Part shown: positions 32,760 to 42,204 of the stretch, piece after piece
How positions within the stretch are numbered: the stretch's first letter is position 1
Layout: every line of letters begins with the position of its first letter
From: Kaistia sp. 32K
GTDB lineage: Bacteria > Pseudomonadota > Alphaproteobacteria > Rhizobiales > Kaistiaceae
Length of the DNA: 64,000 bases
Reading direction: 5' to 3'
Assembly (NCBI RefSeq): GCF_016629525.1
Contig: NZ_AP024269.1
Location: forward strand, 3,286,001-3,350,000
The notes under the pieces: model-generated
The model's input: the letters and a program-made list of their open reading frames with translations, nothing else
Told to the model about the DNA's origin: nothing
Databases searched by the model: none
Translations under genes and position numbers: made by a program

Positions 32760-32775
32760 TGTGACGACCATCACA
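32760..32775. promoter_or_regulatory. CRP-type operator between glycosyltransferase and marR
   Basis: TGTGACGACCATCACA carries the TGTGA-N6-TCACA core, with GG and GCC flanks. It lies about 130 bp upstream of the glycosyltransferase TTG and about 90 bp upstream of marR. It has the same core as the sites at 8513 and 25146. Confidence 0.5.
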
Positions 32776-32831
32776 GCCGGGTCCCCACAATTTCCGCAAT
32801 CGGGTCTCGACAACATGTGTATCCACCATAT

Positions 32832-32847
32832 ATGTATGCACGTACAT
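32832..32847. promoter_or_regulatory. Probable MarR operator
   Basis: ATGTA-TGCACG-TACAT, an inverted repeat in an AT-rich stretch 18 bp before the marR start codon. MarR proteins typically bind 16-20 bp palindromes overlapping their own promoter, so this is the likely autoregulatory site of the marR-emrB-emrA operon. Confidence 0.55.
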
Positions 32848-32864
32848 TGTATGGAACGATTGAT

Positions 32865-33338
32865 ATGGTTAAGCATGAGAACCGCCCCAAGACGTTTCTG
32901 GGACGCCTGACCCAGGCCAGTCGCGCCGTGCGCACATGCTTCGACGCCGAGCTCAAGCAGCTCGACCTGACGCTGGCGCGCGGGCGGCTGATGCTGCATC
33001 TCGTCCGGGCCGAACACACCGTCACCCAATCGGAGCTTTCCGACGTCCTCGAGGTCGAGCACCCGACCGTCGTGCGGTTGCTGGACGGGCTGGAGCAGTC
33101 CAACCACGTCTCCCGCCAGCCGCTGCCGGGCGATCGCCGCGCCAAGTCCATCGTGCTGACGGACGAGGGCCGCGCCATCGGCGAGCGCGTATCGCGGATG
33201 ACCGACACGCTGAGCGACACGCTGCTCGCGGGCATCGATCCGGCCGATCTGGAGGTCACCGAACGCGTCCTGCAGACGCTTTCCGACAATCTGAGCCGCC
33301 TCGCGGTCGAGCGCGCGGAACAGGCCTCGCAATCATGA
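32865..33338 (+). CDS. MarR-family repressor of the EmrAB-type pump
   Basis: A 157-aa winged-helix regulator. VTQSELSDVLEVEHPTVVRLLDGLEQSNHVSRQPLPGDRRAKSIVLTDEG is the MarR recognition helix and DRRAKS wing. ATG 32865 (MVKHENRPKTFLG) is where family sequence begins; earlier codons in frame look non-coding. The stop overlaps the pump start (ATGA), so regulator and pump are one operon. It is expected to be released by a phenolic or lipophilic compound exported by the pump. Confidence 0.9.
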   Translation: MVKHENRPKTFLGRLTQASRAVRTCFDAELKQLDLTLARGRLMLHLVRAEHTVTQSELSDVLEVEHPTVVRLLDGLEQSNHVSRQPLPGDRRAKSIVLTDEGRAIGERVSRMTDTLSDTLLAGIDPADLEVTERVLQTLSDNLSRLAVERAEQASQS

Positions 33339-35014
33339 GCACCGCCGTCGCCCTGGCGAGAGACCCCGGCGCCCTGTCGCCGGCGGCGCCTGTCCCAGCG
33401 CCGGCCCCTGTCAATATCGCGCCCACGCCCGCGCCCGCCGCGGCCCCCGCCTTCGTGCCGATGCCGCCGATGCGCGCCGCCGTCTATGCGAGCGCGTCGA
33501 TCCTGCTCGGCCTGACGCAGGGCCTCGGCCTGAACCTGATCACGGCCAACCTGACCGGATTGCAAGGGCCGCTGCACGCGACCCAGATCGAGATCAACTG
33601 GCTGGCGGCCGCCTATATGGCGACCAACATCACCGGCACGCTCTTTCTCTACAAGGTCCGCACCCAGTTCGGCCTGCGCCGCTTCGCCGAAATCGGCCTG
33701 ATCATCTATGCGCTGGTGACGATCGCGCATCTCTTCACTGACGATCTGCGCTCGGCCATCGCGGTGCGCGCCGTGATGGGCATCGCCGCCGCGCCGCTCT
33801 CGACGCTCGCCTTTTACTACATGCTCGAATGGCTGCCGCCGGCCCGCAAGCTGACGATCGGCATCGCCTTCGGCGTGCTCGGCGGCCAGCTCGCCACCCC
33901 GCTCGCCCGCGTGATCTCGCCGGAGCTGCTGCAGATCGGCGACTGGCACGGCCTCTATCTGATAGAGGCGGGCCTCGCGATGATGAGCCTCGCCGTCATC
34001 TTCATCCTGCCGATCACCCATCCGCCGCGCGTCAGGATCTTCGATCGCGAGGACCTGATCAGCTTTCCGCTGATCGCGCTCGGCTTCGGCTCGATCGCCA
34101 TCATCCTCTCGGTCGGCCGGCTCTACTGGTGGCTGGACGCGCCGTGGATCGGCTGGCTCGGGGCGACCGGCATCGCCGCGATTACGACGCTCGTCATGAT
34201 CGAGCTGCACCGCGCGCATCCGATCATCAATCTGCGCTGGCTGTCGTCCTTCGACATGCTGACGATCACCGGCTCGCTGCTGCTGTTCCGCTTCCTGCTT
34301 TCCGAGCAGACGGTGGGCGCCGTTGGCTTCTTCAACATGCTCGGCCTGCAGAACGACCAGCTCATCCCGCTGTTCACGGTGATCCTGTTCGCCACCCTTG
34401 CCGGCTACATCCTCACCGCCATGGTGATGACCAAGGAAAACGCGCCGGCGCTGCATCTGATCGCACTGATGATGATCGCCACCGGCGCCTGGATGGATTC
34501 GCACGTCACCAGCCAGACCCGGCCGGAACAGTTCTACGTCAGCCAGGCGATGATCGCCTTCGCCGGCGCGCTGTTCCTGCCGCCGGCGCTGATGGCCGGC
34601 TTCTCGAAGGCGATCGCCGGCGGCCCGGTCTTCATCCTGAGCTTCCTCGTCGTCTTCCTTGGCACGCAGAGCATGGGCGGCATCCTTTCCTCCGCCGTCC
34701 TCGGCACCTTCCAGACCGTGCGCGAGAAGTTCCATTCGAGCGTCATCGCCGATCATTTAACGCTGCTCGATCCGCTGGTCGTCCAGCGGATCCGGACCTA
34801 TGGCGCCGCCTATTCGAGGACGCTGACCGATCCGGCGTTGCAGAACGCCGAAGGCGTCGTCCTGCTCGGCAGGATGGCGACCCAGGAAGCCAATGTCCTC
34901 GCCTATCAGGACCTGTTCCTGCTGATCTTCTACACCGCGCTCGCCGGGATCGTCCTGCTGGCGCTCCACACCACCTATTCCCGCGTTCAGGCCCGGCGCG
35001 CCGCCACGGCCTGA
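33335..35014 (+). CDS. MFS multidrug efflux permease, DHA2/EmrB-like
   Basis: A 559-aa major facilitator protein with about 14 membrane segments, typical of the DHA2 branch. A long alanine/proline-rich cytoplasmic N-terminus (~45 residues) precedes the first segment. INWLAAAYMATNITGTLFLYKVRTQFGLRR corresponds to the motif A region. ATGA overlap with marR and a 25-bp gap to the HlyD partner indicate a tripartite-type pump working with an outer-membrane channel encoded elsewhere. The substrate is unknown. Confidence 0.88.
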   Translation: MSTAVALARDPGALSPAAPVPAPAPVNIAPTPAPAAAPAFVPMPPMRAAVYASASILLGLTQGLGLNLITANLTGLQGPLHATQIEINWLAAAYMATNITGTLFLYKVRTQFGLRRFAEIGLIIYALVTIAHLFTDDLRSAIAVRAVMGIAAAPLSTLAFYYMLEWLPPARKLTIGIAFGVLGGQLATPLARVISPELLQIGDWHGLYLIEAGLAMMSLAVIFILPITHPPRVRIFDREDLISFPLIALGFGSIAIILSVGRLYWWLDAPWIGWLGATGIAAITTLVMIELHRAHPIINLRWLSSFDMLTITGSLLLFRFLLSEQTVGAVGFFNMLGLQNDQLIPLFTVILFATLAGYILTAMVMTKENAPALHLIALMMIATGAWMDSHVTSQTRPEQFYVSQAMIAFAGALFLPPALMAGFSKAIAGGPVFILSFLVVFLGTQSMGGILSSAVLGTFQTVREKFHSSVIADHLTLLDPLVVQRIRTYGAAYSRTLTDPALQNAEGVVLLGRMATQEANVLAYQDLFLLIFYTALAGIVLLALHTTYSRVQARRAATA

Positions 35015-35039
35015 CACAGAAGACACCCGAGACGTCATC

Positions 35040-36113
35040 ATGCAGATCAAACAGATCTTCAAATCCGGCATCACCCTGATCGCCTTCGCCATCGGCGCGC
35101 TCGGCGTGCTGATCGTGCTCTATGCATGGCAGCTGCCGCCCTTCCGCTCGTCGGTCGAGACCACCAACAATGCCTATGTCAAAGGCCAGGTGACGCTGCT
35201 CAGCCCGCAGATCGCCGGCTATGTCGTCGGCGTGCCGGTGCAGGACTACATGACGGTCAAGAAGGGCGACCTGCTCGTCCAGATCGACGACCGCATCTAT
35301 CAGCAGCAGCTCGCCCAGGCGCAGGCCACCCTGCAACAGCAGCAGGCCGCCCTCGCCAATTTCGCCGAGAACCGCCTCGCCAAGCAGGCGAGCCTCGACC
35401 TCGCCAAGGCGCAGCTGCAGAGCGCCCAGGCCGGGCTGGAGAAGGCCGAGCTCGACGACAAGCGCACCGGCACGCTGGTCGATCGCGGCTTCTCCACGCA
35501 ATCCTCCGGCGACCAGACCCGCGTCGCCCTGCTGCAGGCGCAGTCGACCGTCGCGCAGGCGGAAGCCTCGGTGAAGATCGCCGAGCAGAATGTCGCCCTG
35601 GTCGACGCCGGCAAGAGCTCGCTCGAAGCGGCCGTCGCGAGCGCCGAGGCCTCGGTGAAGCTCGCCGAGATCAACCTCGACAACACCCGCATCGTCGCGC
35701 CGGTCGACGGCCGGCTCGGCGAGGTCGCGGCCCATGTCGGCCAATATGCCGCCGCCGGCACGCAGCTGACCTCGATCACGCCCGCGAAGGTCTGGGTCGT
35801 CGCCAATTTCAAGGAGACGCAGCTGACCCATATCGGCGTCGGCCTGCCCGTCAGCTTCACCGTCGACGCGCTCGGCGACGCCAAGCTTACCGGCCGCGTC
35901 GAGCGGATCTCGCCCGCCGCCGGCTCCGAATTCAGCGTGCTGAAGCCGGACAACGCCACCGGCAACTTCACCAAGGTGGCGCAGCGCATCCCGCTCCGCA
36001 TCGAGATCGACGAGGGCCAGGCGGCCGCGGCGAACCTCCGCCCCGGCATGTCGGTGGTGGTCAAGATCGATACCGCCAACACGCCGCTCCCGGCGCTCGC
36101 CTCGGCGCAATGA
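35040..36113 (+). CDS. HlyD/EmrA-type membrane fusion protein
   Basis: A 357-aa periplasmic adaptor anchored by one N-terminal helix (about 10-31). It has the biotinyl-lipoyl hairpin (TTNNAYVKGQVTLLSPQIAGYVVGVPVQDYMTVKKGDLLVQID), a long glutamine/alanine-rich coiled coil (about 90-200), and beta-barrel segments (NTRIVAPVDGRLGEVAAHVGQYAAAGTQL). It is the partner of the adjacent EmrB-like permease. Two inverted-repeat elements follow directly, the first ending in a T-run that could terminate the operon. Confidence 0.9.
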   Translation: MQIKQIFKSGITLIAFAIGALGVLIVLYAWQLPPFRSSVETTNNAYVKGQVTLLSPQIAGYVVGVPVQDYMTVKKGDLLVQIDDRIYQQQLAQAQATLQQQQAALANFAENRLAKQASLDLAKAQLQSAQAGLEKAELDDKRTGTLVDRGFSTQSSGDQTRVALLQAQSTVAQAEASVKIAEQNVALVDAGKSSLEAAVASAEASVKLAEINLDNTRIVAPVDGRLGEVAAHVGQYAAAGTQLTSITPAKVWVVANFKETQLTHIGVGLPVSFTVDALGDAKLTGRVERISPAAGSEFSVLKPDNATGNFTKVAQRIPLRIEIDEGQAAAANLRPGMSVVVKIDTANTPLPALASAQ

Positions 36114-36126
36114 CGGGAAGCCAAGC

Positions 36127-36263
36127 AAGACCCTCACCCTACCCTCTCCCGCAAGCGGGCGAGGGTTTCGGCCTGCGCCCTTCGGGAAGCATTCAGCGCA
36201 GCAACAAGCCCAGGCGATCTCCCTCTCCCGCTTGCGGGAGAGGGTTGGGGTGAGGGTCTTTTT
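36127..36263. repeat. Intergenic inverted repeat, AGACCCTCACCC family
   Basis: Outer arms AAGACCCTCACCC and GGGGTGAGGGTCTTTTT, with inner copies of CCCTCTCCCGCAAGCGGG and CCCGCTTGCGGGAGAGGG. The terminal T5 run makes it a possible terminator for the marR-emrB-emrA operon. Confidence 0.7.
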
Positions 36264-36306
36264 GAGCCCTATCCGGAGGGTTTCCTGATCCCCCACCCGA
36301 TCGCCC

Positions 36307-36447
36307 GAACCCTCCCCTTGAGGGAGGGTCAAGACCGCCAAAGGCGGGCTTGGGGAGGGGTTCTTCGGCGGAACGATCGCAAGCCACAGGAAGGCCCCCT
36401 CCCGAAAACGCGAAGGGCGTTTTCGACCTCCCCGGGGGAGGTTCAAG
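36307..36447. repeat. Intergenic inverted repeat, GAACCCTCC family
   Basis: Begins GAACCCTCCCCTTGAGGGAG, contains CAAGACCGCC and CCCGAAAACGCGAAGGGCG, and ends GGGGGAGGTTC. It is the inverted counterpart of the element at 7598-7739, sharing the GAAAACGCCCTT and AAGACCGCC blocks. It lies between convergent genes. Confidence 0.7.
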
Positions 36448-36461
36448 GAAGAAGGGCCCCC

Positions 36462-37574
36462 TCAGCGCACCGTGACCGGCACCGCCTGCACCATGTTGTT
36501 GCCGACGCCGATCCAGTTCCAGTTCTGCTCGAGCGGCTGCGACTGGCCGCTCGCGTCGGTGGCGCGGCAGGAGAGCATGTGCTCGCCCGGCTCCGCCTCC
36601 CAGACGCAGCTCCAGCGCCGCCAGGCGAACAGCCCGGGCGCCGGATCCAGCACCGCCTCCAGCCAGCGGCCGTCGATGCCGAGCACGACGCGCTCGACCG
36701 GCGCCTGGCCCGACCAGGCCCGACCCTCGATCCGGCAGGACCCGGCTGCGACGGTCCGCTTGCGCGTCAGGAAATCGGGGAAGCCCGGCGGCACCATCAG
36801 GGCGCGCGGGCGGATGCGCCGGACCGGCTCGCCGGGATCGTCCGGGCCGCTGCGATAGTGGTAGTTGGACGCCTGATAGTAGCCTTTGAACGGCTCCGTG
36901 ACGGCCTCGATCCGGGTCAGCCATTTGACGCTCGCCATGCCGTACCAGCCCGGCACGATCAGCCGCAGCGGGAAGCCGTGCTGCGGCAGCAGCGGCTGGC
37001 CGTTCATCGCGTAGGCGAGCAGGATTTCCGGCCGTTCCGCCTCGGCGACCGAGAGACTGCGGGCATAGTCGAGCTCATGGCCCTTCTCCAGGCCGTGGTC
37101 GGCGCCGGTGAAGACGATCTCGACCGCATTTTCCGCGACGCCCGCCTCCGCGAGCAATCCGGCGAGCGGCGTGCCGGTCCACAGCCCCGTGCCGACCGCC
37201 TCCGTCACCCAGGGCTGGCTGACGGGGCGCGGGAACAGCCGCGAGCGGCCATTGCCGGCGCATTCGAGCGTCACCGGCAGCGTCACGCTCGGCCGGGCGC
37301 GGATGTCGTTCAGCGTCAGCTCCAGCGGCCGGGCGACATGACCGCCGATGGCGAGCCGCCAATGCGCGGCCTCGATCATCGGGATATCGAAATGGATCAG
37401 CAGATAATGCAGCCCAAGCGGCGTGATGTCGTAGCGCAGCGCCTCGAGCGGCATCGAATGGTTGCGCGCCGAAAGCTGCAGCTCTTCGGGCGTCAGCGGG
37501 CCCTCGGTCGGCCCGCGCGGCAGCGCCTTCGGCGCCGGTTTCACGGTCTCGTCGGTAACGCGCGCTTCGGACAT
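36462..37574 (-). CDS. Sulfite oxidase family molybdopterin enzyme
   Basis: A 370-aa protein with the sulfite oxidase molybdopterin domain (about 40-250; C105 in TLECAGNGR is the expected molybdenum-ligating cysteine) and the Mo-co dimerisation domain at the C-terminus (VPPGFPDFLTRKRTVAAGSCRIEGRAWSG onward). There is no Tat signal, so it seems cytoplasmic, unlike SorA. No cytochrome partner is adjacent. ATG 37574 has GGGG 7 nt upstream; ATG 37586 is an alternative. It could oxidise sulfite or reduce an oxidised sulfur group. Direction is not decidable. Confidence 0.85.
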   Translation of the reverse strand: MSEARVTDETVKPAPKALPRGPTEGPLTPEELQLSARNHSMPLEALRYDITPLGLHYLLIHFDIPMIEAAHWRLAIGGHVARPLELTLNDIRARPSVTLPVTLECAGNGRSRLFPRPVSQPWVTEAVGTGLWTGTPLAGLLAEAGVAENAVEIVFTGADHGLEKGHELDYARSLSVAEAERPEILLAYAMNGQPLLPQHGFPLRLIVPGWYGMASVKWLTRIEAVTEPFKGYYQASNYHYRSGPDDPGEPVRRIRPRALMVPPGFPDFLTRKRTVAAGSCRIEGRAWSGQAPVERVVLGIDGRWLEAVLDPAPGLFAWRRWSCVWEAEPGEHMLSCRATDASGQSQPLEQNWNWIGVGNNMVQAVPVTVR

Positions 37575-37686
37575 GCTCGACCCCATGCATCGGAATATTG
37601 CGTCGGAACCTTGCCACCCAAGACGCAAAACCTAGCATGGAAGCGACGCAGCGTCAGGCCGCCGCGCCTTCCGAAAAACCCGGCCT

Positions 37687-38910
37687 TCAGCCCGCCTGCA
37701 GCACCAACTTCTTCAGATCGGCGCTCTCGTCGGCCGCCACGGCCTTGTCGAGCTGGAAGCCGGAGCCAAGCATGCGGCGGCCGAGCATGTGGTCCGCCGC
37801 GCGGTTGACCGAGTCGATCGCGACCAGCCGGTCGCCCTGGTAATGGAACACCGAGAACGAGCCATCCTCCGGCCGTCCGCGCAGCACGCTCGAATCCGCG
37901 TCGTTGGAGAGGCCGACCATCTGCAGCTTGGCGTCGCCCTGATCCGACCAGAACCACGGCACGGCGCGATAGGGCTCGGCCTTGCCAAGCAGCGTCGCCA
38001 CCGCCGTCTTCGCCTGGTCGACGGCGTTCTGCACGCTTTCGAGCCGGACGGGACGGCCGAGCGCCCAGTGATGGAACGAGACGGCGTCGCCCGCCGCGAC
38101 GATCTTCGGATCCGACGTGCGCATCGCCTCGTCGACGACGATGCCGTTCGCGACATGCAGGCCGGCGGCCTCGGCGAGCTCGACATTCGGCACCACGCCG
38201 ACGCCGACGATCACCGTATCGGCCGGGATTCGCTCGCCCGAGAGCGTCTCGACGGCGACGGCGACGCCATTCTCGCCGATTATGCCGTGCACCGGCGTCT
38301 CCAGCCGGACGGTCGTGCCCATGGCGCGGTGCAGATCGAGGAAGTACGCCGAGATCGCCGGCGCGACGACGCGGCCCATCAGGCGCGGCGCGGCTTCGAG
38401 CACGGTCACCGTCTTGCCAAGCAGGCGCGCGGTCGCGGCGAGTTCGAGGCCGATGAAGCCGCCGCCGACCACGACGACATCCTTGGCGAGCGCGAAGCGC
38501 TGCTTCAGCCGGCGGGCATCCTCGGCGGTGCGCAGCAGGAAGACGTTTTCGAGATCGATGCCGGGAACCGGCGGCACGCGGACGCGGGCGCCGGTCGCCA
38601 GCACCAGGCCGTCATAGGGGAGCGATTCGTCGCCGAGCCGCACCAGCCCGGCGGCGCGGTCGATCGCGGTCACTTCCCGGCCCAGCACCAACTCGACGGC
38701 GTTCTTCTCGTAGAAGGCGGCCGGGCGCAGTTCCTGCAGCTCGTCGCCCTCGGCCTTGATGAAACCCTTGGACAGCGGCGGCCGGTGATAGGGAATCTCG
38801 CGTTCGGCCGAGACCAGCGTGACCTTGCCGTCGAACCCGTCCGAACGCAGGCTCGCCGCCGCCTGCGCGCCGGCATGGCCGCCGCCGATGATGATGATGT
38901 TCTGGGTCAT
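37687..38910 (-). CDS. Ferredoxin/rhodocoxin reductase-type FAD oxidoreductase
   Basis: A 407-aa two-dinucleotide-binding flavoprotein. The FAD motif is IIIIGGGHAGAQAAASLR at the start, the NAD(P) motif is VVVVGGGFIGLELAATARLLGK near 150, the FAD-binding ATG motif is LVLATGAR, and IVAAGDAVSF is typical of class II NAD-dependent ferredoxin reductases. The C-terminal reductase domain ends it. It probably passes electrons from NAD(P)H to a [2Fe-2S] ferredoxin or other carrier; no ferredoxin or P450 gene is adjacent. ATG 38910 is where the FAD motif begins. Confidence 0.9.
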   Translation of the reverse strand: MTQNIIIIGGGHAGAQAAASLRSDGFDGKVTLVSAEREIPYHRPPLSKGFIKAEGDELQELRPAAFYEKNAVELVLGREVTAIDRAAGLVRLGDESLPYDGLVLATGARVRVPPVPGIDLENVFLLRTAEDARRLKQRFALAKDVVVVGGGFIGLELAATARLLGKTVTVLEAAPRLMGRVVAPAISAYFLDLHRAMGTTVRLETPVHGIIGENGVAVAVETLSGERIPADTVIVGVGVVPNVELAEAAGLHVANGIVVDEAMRTSDPKIVAAGDAVSFHHWALGRPVRLESVQNAVDQAKTAVATLLGKAEPYRAVPWFWSDQGDAKLQMVGLSNDADSSVLRGRPEDGSFSVFHYQGDRLVAIDSVNRAADHMLGRRMLGSGFQLDKAVAADESADLKKLVLQAG

Positions 38911-39036
38911 GTCGCCTGCCTGTCCAAATGCGGCGCGACACTCGCATCGGCAGCCCGTCGGGTGCAAGGGGCGGGTTGGTGAGGCGGTTAAGAACCCTTG
39001 CTGACAGGACCTGGCGCGGCGGCTTCCCCGCGCTCG

Positions 39037-39157
39037 CCGTCATCCCGGCCTCCGAGCCGGGATCCATTCAGCCGAAACCTCTCCGCGCGAGACGCCCGGC
39101 AACGCGCGACGGCCCGATGGATCCCGGATCTCCGCTTCGCTGCGTCCGGGATGACGG
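39037..39157. repeat. Intergenic inverted repeat, CCGTCATCCCGG family
   Basis: Arms CCGTCATCCCGG (39037-39048) and CCGGGATGACGG (39146-39157), with inner GAGCCGGGATCCATT and GATGGATCCCGGATC blocks. It forms a long hairpin between the flavoprotein gene and the ABC ATPase gene. It is a third sequence family of intergenic palindromes. Confidence 0.72.
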
Positions 39158-39190
39158 GGTAGCGCGTGGCCGGCGACTGCGCGCCAGAAA

Positions 39191-40189
39191 TCAGATCGCC
39201 TTGCCATCCCTGTCGAAGCGATGGATGTGGGTCTCGTCGGCGGCGAGGCCGACCGTCGAGCCGACCTCGAAATCCGCCTGGCCGACGATGCGGACCGTCA
39301 CCATGTCGGCGCCCTCGACGGCGACATAGACGAAGGTGTCCGAGCCGAGCTTCTCGAGATGGCTGACCTTGCCCGACCATTCGCCGCCGGCCGGCACGAC
39401 GCGGATGTGCTCCGGGCGGATGCCGATCGTCGTCGCGCCCAGCTTCTCCGCCGCCGCGCCGGTGAGAAAATTCATCTTCGGCGAGCCGATGAAACCGGCG
39501 ACGAAGAGGTTGGCCGGCTTGTTGTAGAGGTCGATCGGCCGGCCGACCTGCTCGATCTTGCCGGCGCTCAGGACGACGATCTTGTCGGCGAGCGTCATCG
39601 CCTCGACCTGGTCATGCGTGACATAGATCATCGTCGCGCCGAGCACCCGGTGCAGGTTGGCGATCTCGATGCGCGTGTTGACGCGCAGCGCCGCGTCCAG
39701 GTTCGAGAGCGGCTCGTCGAACAGGAAGAGCTTCGGCTGGCGCACGATGGCGCGGCCGATGGCGACGCGCTGGCGCTGGCCGCCGGAGAGCTCGGACGGC
39801 CGGCGGTCGAGCAGCGTCTCCAGATGCAGCATCTTCGCCGCCGCCGTGATGCGGCGCTCGATCTCGCCCTTCTCGACGCCTTCCTGCTTCAGCGCCAGCC
39901 CCATGTTCCCCTTCACCGTCAGGTGCGGGTAGAGCGCGTAGGACTGGAACACCATGGCGATGCCGCGCTTCGCCGGCGGCGTCACGTCGACGGTCTTGCC
40001 GGCGATCGTCACATGGCCGGAGGTCTGGTCCTCGAGGCCGGCGATGATCCGGAGCAGCGTCGACTTTCCGCAGCCGGACGGGCCGACGAAGACGACGAAC
40101 TCGCCCTCGGTGACGTCAAGATCGACGCCGCGGATAACGTCGGTCGCGCCGAACCGCTTGGTGATGTTCTGAAGGGTCAGTGCGCTCAC
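39191..40189 (-). CDS. Sugar ABC transporter ATPase (UgpC/MalK type)
   Basis: A 332-aa importer ATPase with Walker [10 protein letters not shown], signature [19 protein letters not shown], Walker [14 protein letters not shown] and the H-loop VTHDQVEA. The C-terminal regulatory OB-type domain (about 235-332, GIRPEHI) places it in the MalK/UgpC carbohydrate group. GTG is the start. It is the last gene of the minus-strand amino-sugar importer operon and should energise the two permeases at 41357 and 42205. Confidence 0.92.
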   Translation of the reverse strand: MSALTLQNITKRFGATDVIRGVDLDVTEGEFVVFVGPSGCGKSTLLRIIAGLEDQTSGHVTIAGKTVDVTPPAKRGIAMVFQSYALYPHLTVKGNMGLALKQEGVEKGEIERRITAAAKMLHLETLLDRRPSELSGGQRQRVAIGRAIVRQPKLFLFDEPLSNLDAALRVNTRIEIANLHRVLGATMIYVTHDQVEAMTLADKIVVLSAGKIEQVGRPIDLYNKPANLFVAGFIGSPKMNFLTGAAAEKLGATTIGIRPEHIRVVPAGGEWSGKVSHLEKLGSDTFVYVAVEGADMVTVRIVGQADFEVGSTVGLAADETHIHRFDRDGKAI

Positions 40190-40253
40190 GGGCGTTATCC
40201 TTCGTGATCGTTGGCTGAGCGTTGGCCCAGGAAGACTGTATCGATACGGGAGG

Positions 40254-41306
40254 TCAAAGCTTCACCACCCTGCCCTCGCGCATGCTGACCTCGGCGGCCA
40301 GCGCGATTTCGAGCGAGGTTATGGCGTCCTGCATGTGGCGCGAGAGGTCAATGTCCTCGCGGATCGCCTTCAGGAGATAGGCCTGCTCGCGGTCGCAGAG
40401 CGCCTGATGGCCGGGCTCGTCCTCGGTCGAGAACCAGCTGTCGGCGCGCTCGAAGCTGCCGTCCGGCTTCAGTTCCGAATGGTGGACGCGGATGCGCGCC
40501 GTCTTGGTGTGCGTGTCGACGTCGTCCGACTTGGCGTTTTCGTCCATGACGATCGAGACGGCGCCCTTCGGGCTCATCACGTCCTTCACGAAGAAGGCGG
40601 TCTCCGAGATCATCGGGCCCCAGCCGGCCTCGTACCAGCCGACCGAGCCGTCCTCGAAGATCACCTGCAGATGGCCGTAATTGACCTGGGTCGGCGCGAT
40701 CTCGTCGGAGAGGCGCACGCCCATGCCGCGCACCTCGACCGGCTTCGCGTCGGTGATCTGGCACATGACGTCGACATAATGGACACCGCAATCGACCAGC
40801 GGTGAGGTCGTCTGCATCAATTGCTTGTGGATGTGCCAGCTCGGCCCGGAGGACTGCTGGTTCAGATTCATCCGCATGACATAGGGCGGGCCGAGCTCGC
40901 GCGCCTTGGCGATGAAGCCGATCCAGGATGGGTGATGGCGCAGGATGTAGCCAATGACGAGCTTCTTGCCGGTGCGCTTGGCCGCCTCGACAACCGAACG
41001 CGCGTCGGCGGCGTTGGCGGCGAGCGGCTTCTCGACGAAGACATGCGCGCCCGCTTCCATCGCGGCGATGGCGAAGGGCGCGTGGCTGTCGGTGTAGGTG
41101 TTGACCGAGACGACGTCCGGCTTCAGCGCCAGCCCGGCCTCAAAACTCTCGACGCGCGGATAGGCCTTCAACTCCTCCGGCAGGTCGACCTCGGAGCGGT
41201 TGTACATGCCGACGATCTCGAAGCCCGGATTGGCATGATAGGCCAGCGCATGGCTGCGCCCCATCTGGCCGAGGCCGGCGACGAAAACGCGGAGGGGACT
41301 AGTCAT
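40254..41306 (-). CDS. Gfo/Idh/MocA family oxidoreductase
   Basis: A 350-aa NAD(P)-dependent dehydrogenase. The N-terminal Rossmann motif is [18 protein letters not shown], and the catalytic [11 protein letters not shown] lysine motif lies near residue 95. The C-terminal alpha/beta domain has [12 protein letters not shown] with the usual histidine. Such enzymes oxidise or epimerise sugars or inositols; some act on 1,6-anhydro sugars. It is embedded between the permease and ATPase genes of the amino-sugar importer, so it likely acts on the imported sugar or a derivative. Confidence 0.87.
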   Translation of the reverse strand: MTSPLRVFVAGLGQMGRSHALAYHANPGFEIVGMYNRSEVDLPEELKAYPRVESFEAGLALKPDVVSVNTYTDSHAPFAIAAMEAGAHVFVEKPLAANAADARSVVEAAKRTGKKLVIGYILRHHPSWIGFIAKARELGPPYVMRMNLNQQSSGPSWHIHKQLMQTTSPLVDCGVHYVDVMCQITDAKPVEVRGMGVRLSDEIAPTQVNYGHLQVIFEDGSVGWYEAGWGPMISETAFFVKDVMSPKGAVSIVMDENAKSDDVDTHTKTARIRVHHSELKPDGSFERADSWFSTEDEPGHQALCDREQAYLLKAIREDIDLSRHMQDAITSLEIALAAEVSMREGRVVKL

Positions 41307-41356
41307 GAATCAGCAACCTGCAATCAGAGAGGACGGGCCGGGCTTCGGCGCGCAAA

Positions 41357-42196
41357 TCACTTCACCGCGCCGGCGGTGATGCCGCGGATCAGCTGGCGCG
41401 AGAAGATCAGGTAGAGGACCAGCACCGGCAGGATCGCCAGCGACAGCGTCGAGAGCACCGCGTTCCAGTTGGTGACGTACTGGCCGATGAACATCTGCGC
41501 CCCGAGCGTCACCGTCTTGGTCGCCTCGCTGGGCGCCAGGATCAGCGGGAACCAGAGGTCGTTCCAGATCGGGATCATGGTGAAGACGGCGACCGTCGCC
41601 ATGGCCGGCCGCACCAGCGGCAGCACCAGGCGGAAGAAGATCGTGTATTCGGAGAGCCCGTCGACCCGGCCAGCATTCTTCAGATCGTCGGAGACGTTGC
41701 GCATGAACTCCGACAGGATGAACACGGCGAGCGGCAGGCCTTGCGCGGTATAGACGAGGATCAGCGCCGTCAGCGTGTTGACGAGGCCGGTCGCCACCAT
41801 GCCCTGCAGGATCGCCACCGTGCCCAGGCGGATCGGGATCATGATGCCGAGCGCCAGATAGAGGCCCATCAGCAAATTGCCGCGAAAGCGGTATTCCGAC
41901 AGCGCGAAGGCGGCCATGGCGCCGAACAGCAGCACCAGGAAGATCGAGACGACGGTGACGATCAGGCTGTTCTGGAAATAGCCGAGGAAATCGCCCTGCT
42001 TCAGCACCGTCTGGTAGCCGATCCAGCTGAAGGTCGCCGGGCTGGGCAATTGCAGCGGCGCGGAAAAGATGCCGGCGCGGGTCTTGAACGAGTTCGAGAT
42101 GACCAGAAAGATCGGGAACAGCGCCAGCAGCGTGTAGCCGCCGAGGGCGAGATGCACGAAGCCGGAGCGGGCGAAGGAAGAACGCGCTTTCGACAT
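41357..42196 (-). CDS. Sugar ABC permease (MalG type)
   Basis: A 279-aa inner-membrane permease with six segments. The N-terminus has the MalG-like LFPIFLVISNSFKTRAGIF. The cytoplasmic EAA loop is NAGRVDGLSEYTIFFRLVLPLVRPA, which docks on the ATPase. ATG 42196 (MSKARSSFARSG) follows the stop of the partner permease by 8 bp. It forms the channel with the gene at 42205. Confidence 0.92.
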   Translation of the reverse strand: MSKARSSFARSGFVHLALGGYTLLALFPIFLVISNSFKTRAGIFSAPLQLPSPATFSWIGYQTVLKQGDFLGYFQNSLIVTVVSIFLVLLFGAMAAFALSEYRFRGNLLMGLYLALGIMIPIRLGTVAILQGMVATGLVNTLTALILVYTAQGLPLAVFILSEFMRNVSDDLKNAGRVDGLSEYTIFFRLVLPLVRPAMATVAVFTMIPIWNDLWFPLILAPSEATKTVTLGAQMFIGQYVTNWNAVLSTLSLAILPVLVLYLIFSRQLIRGITAGAVK

Positions 42197-42204
42197 GGCC
42201 GGCC

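Noticed and set aside
32771..34756. Long antisense frame over marR-emrB
   Set aside because: Arg/Asp/His-rich shadow translation; the opposite strand encodes recognisable MarR and MFS proteins.
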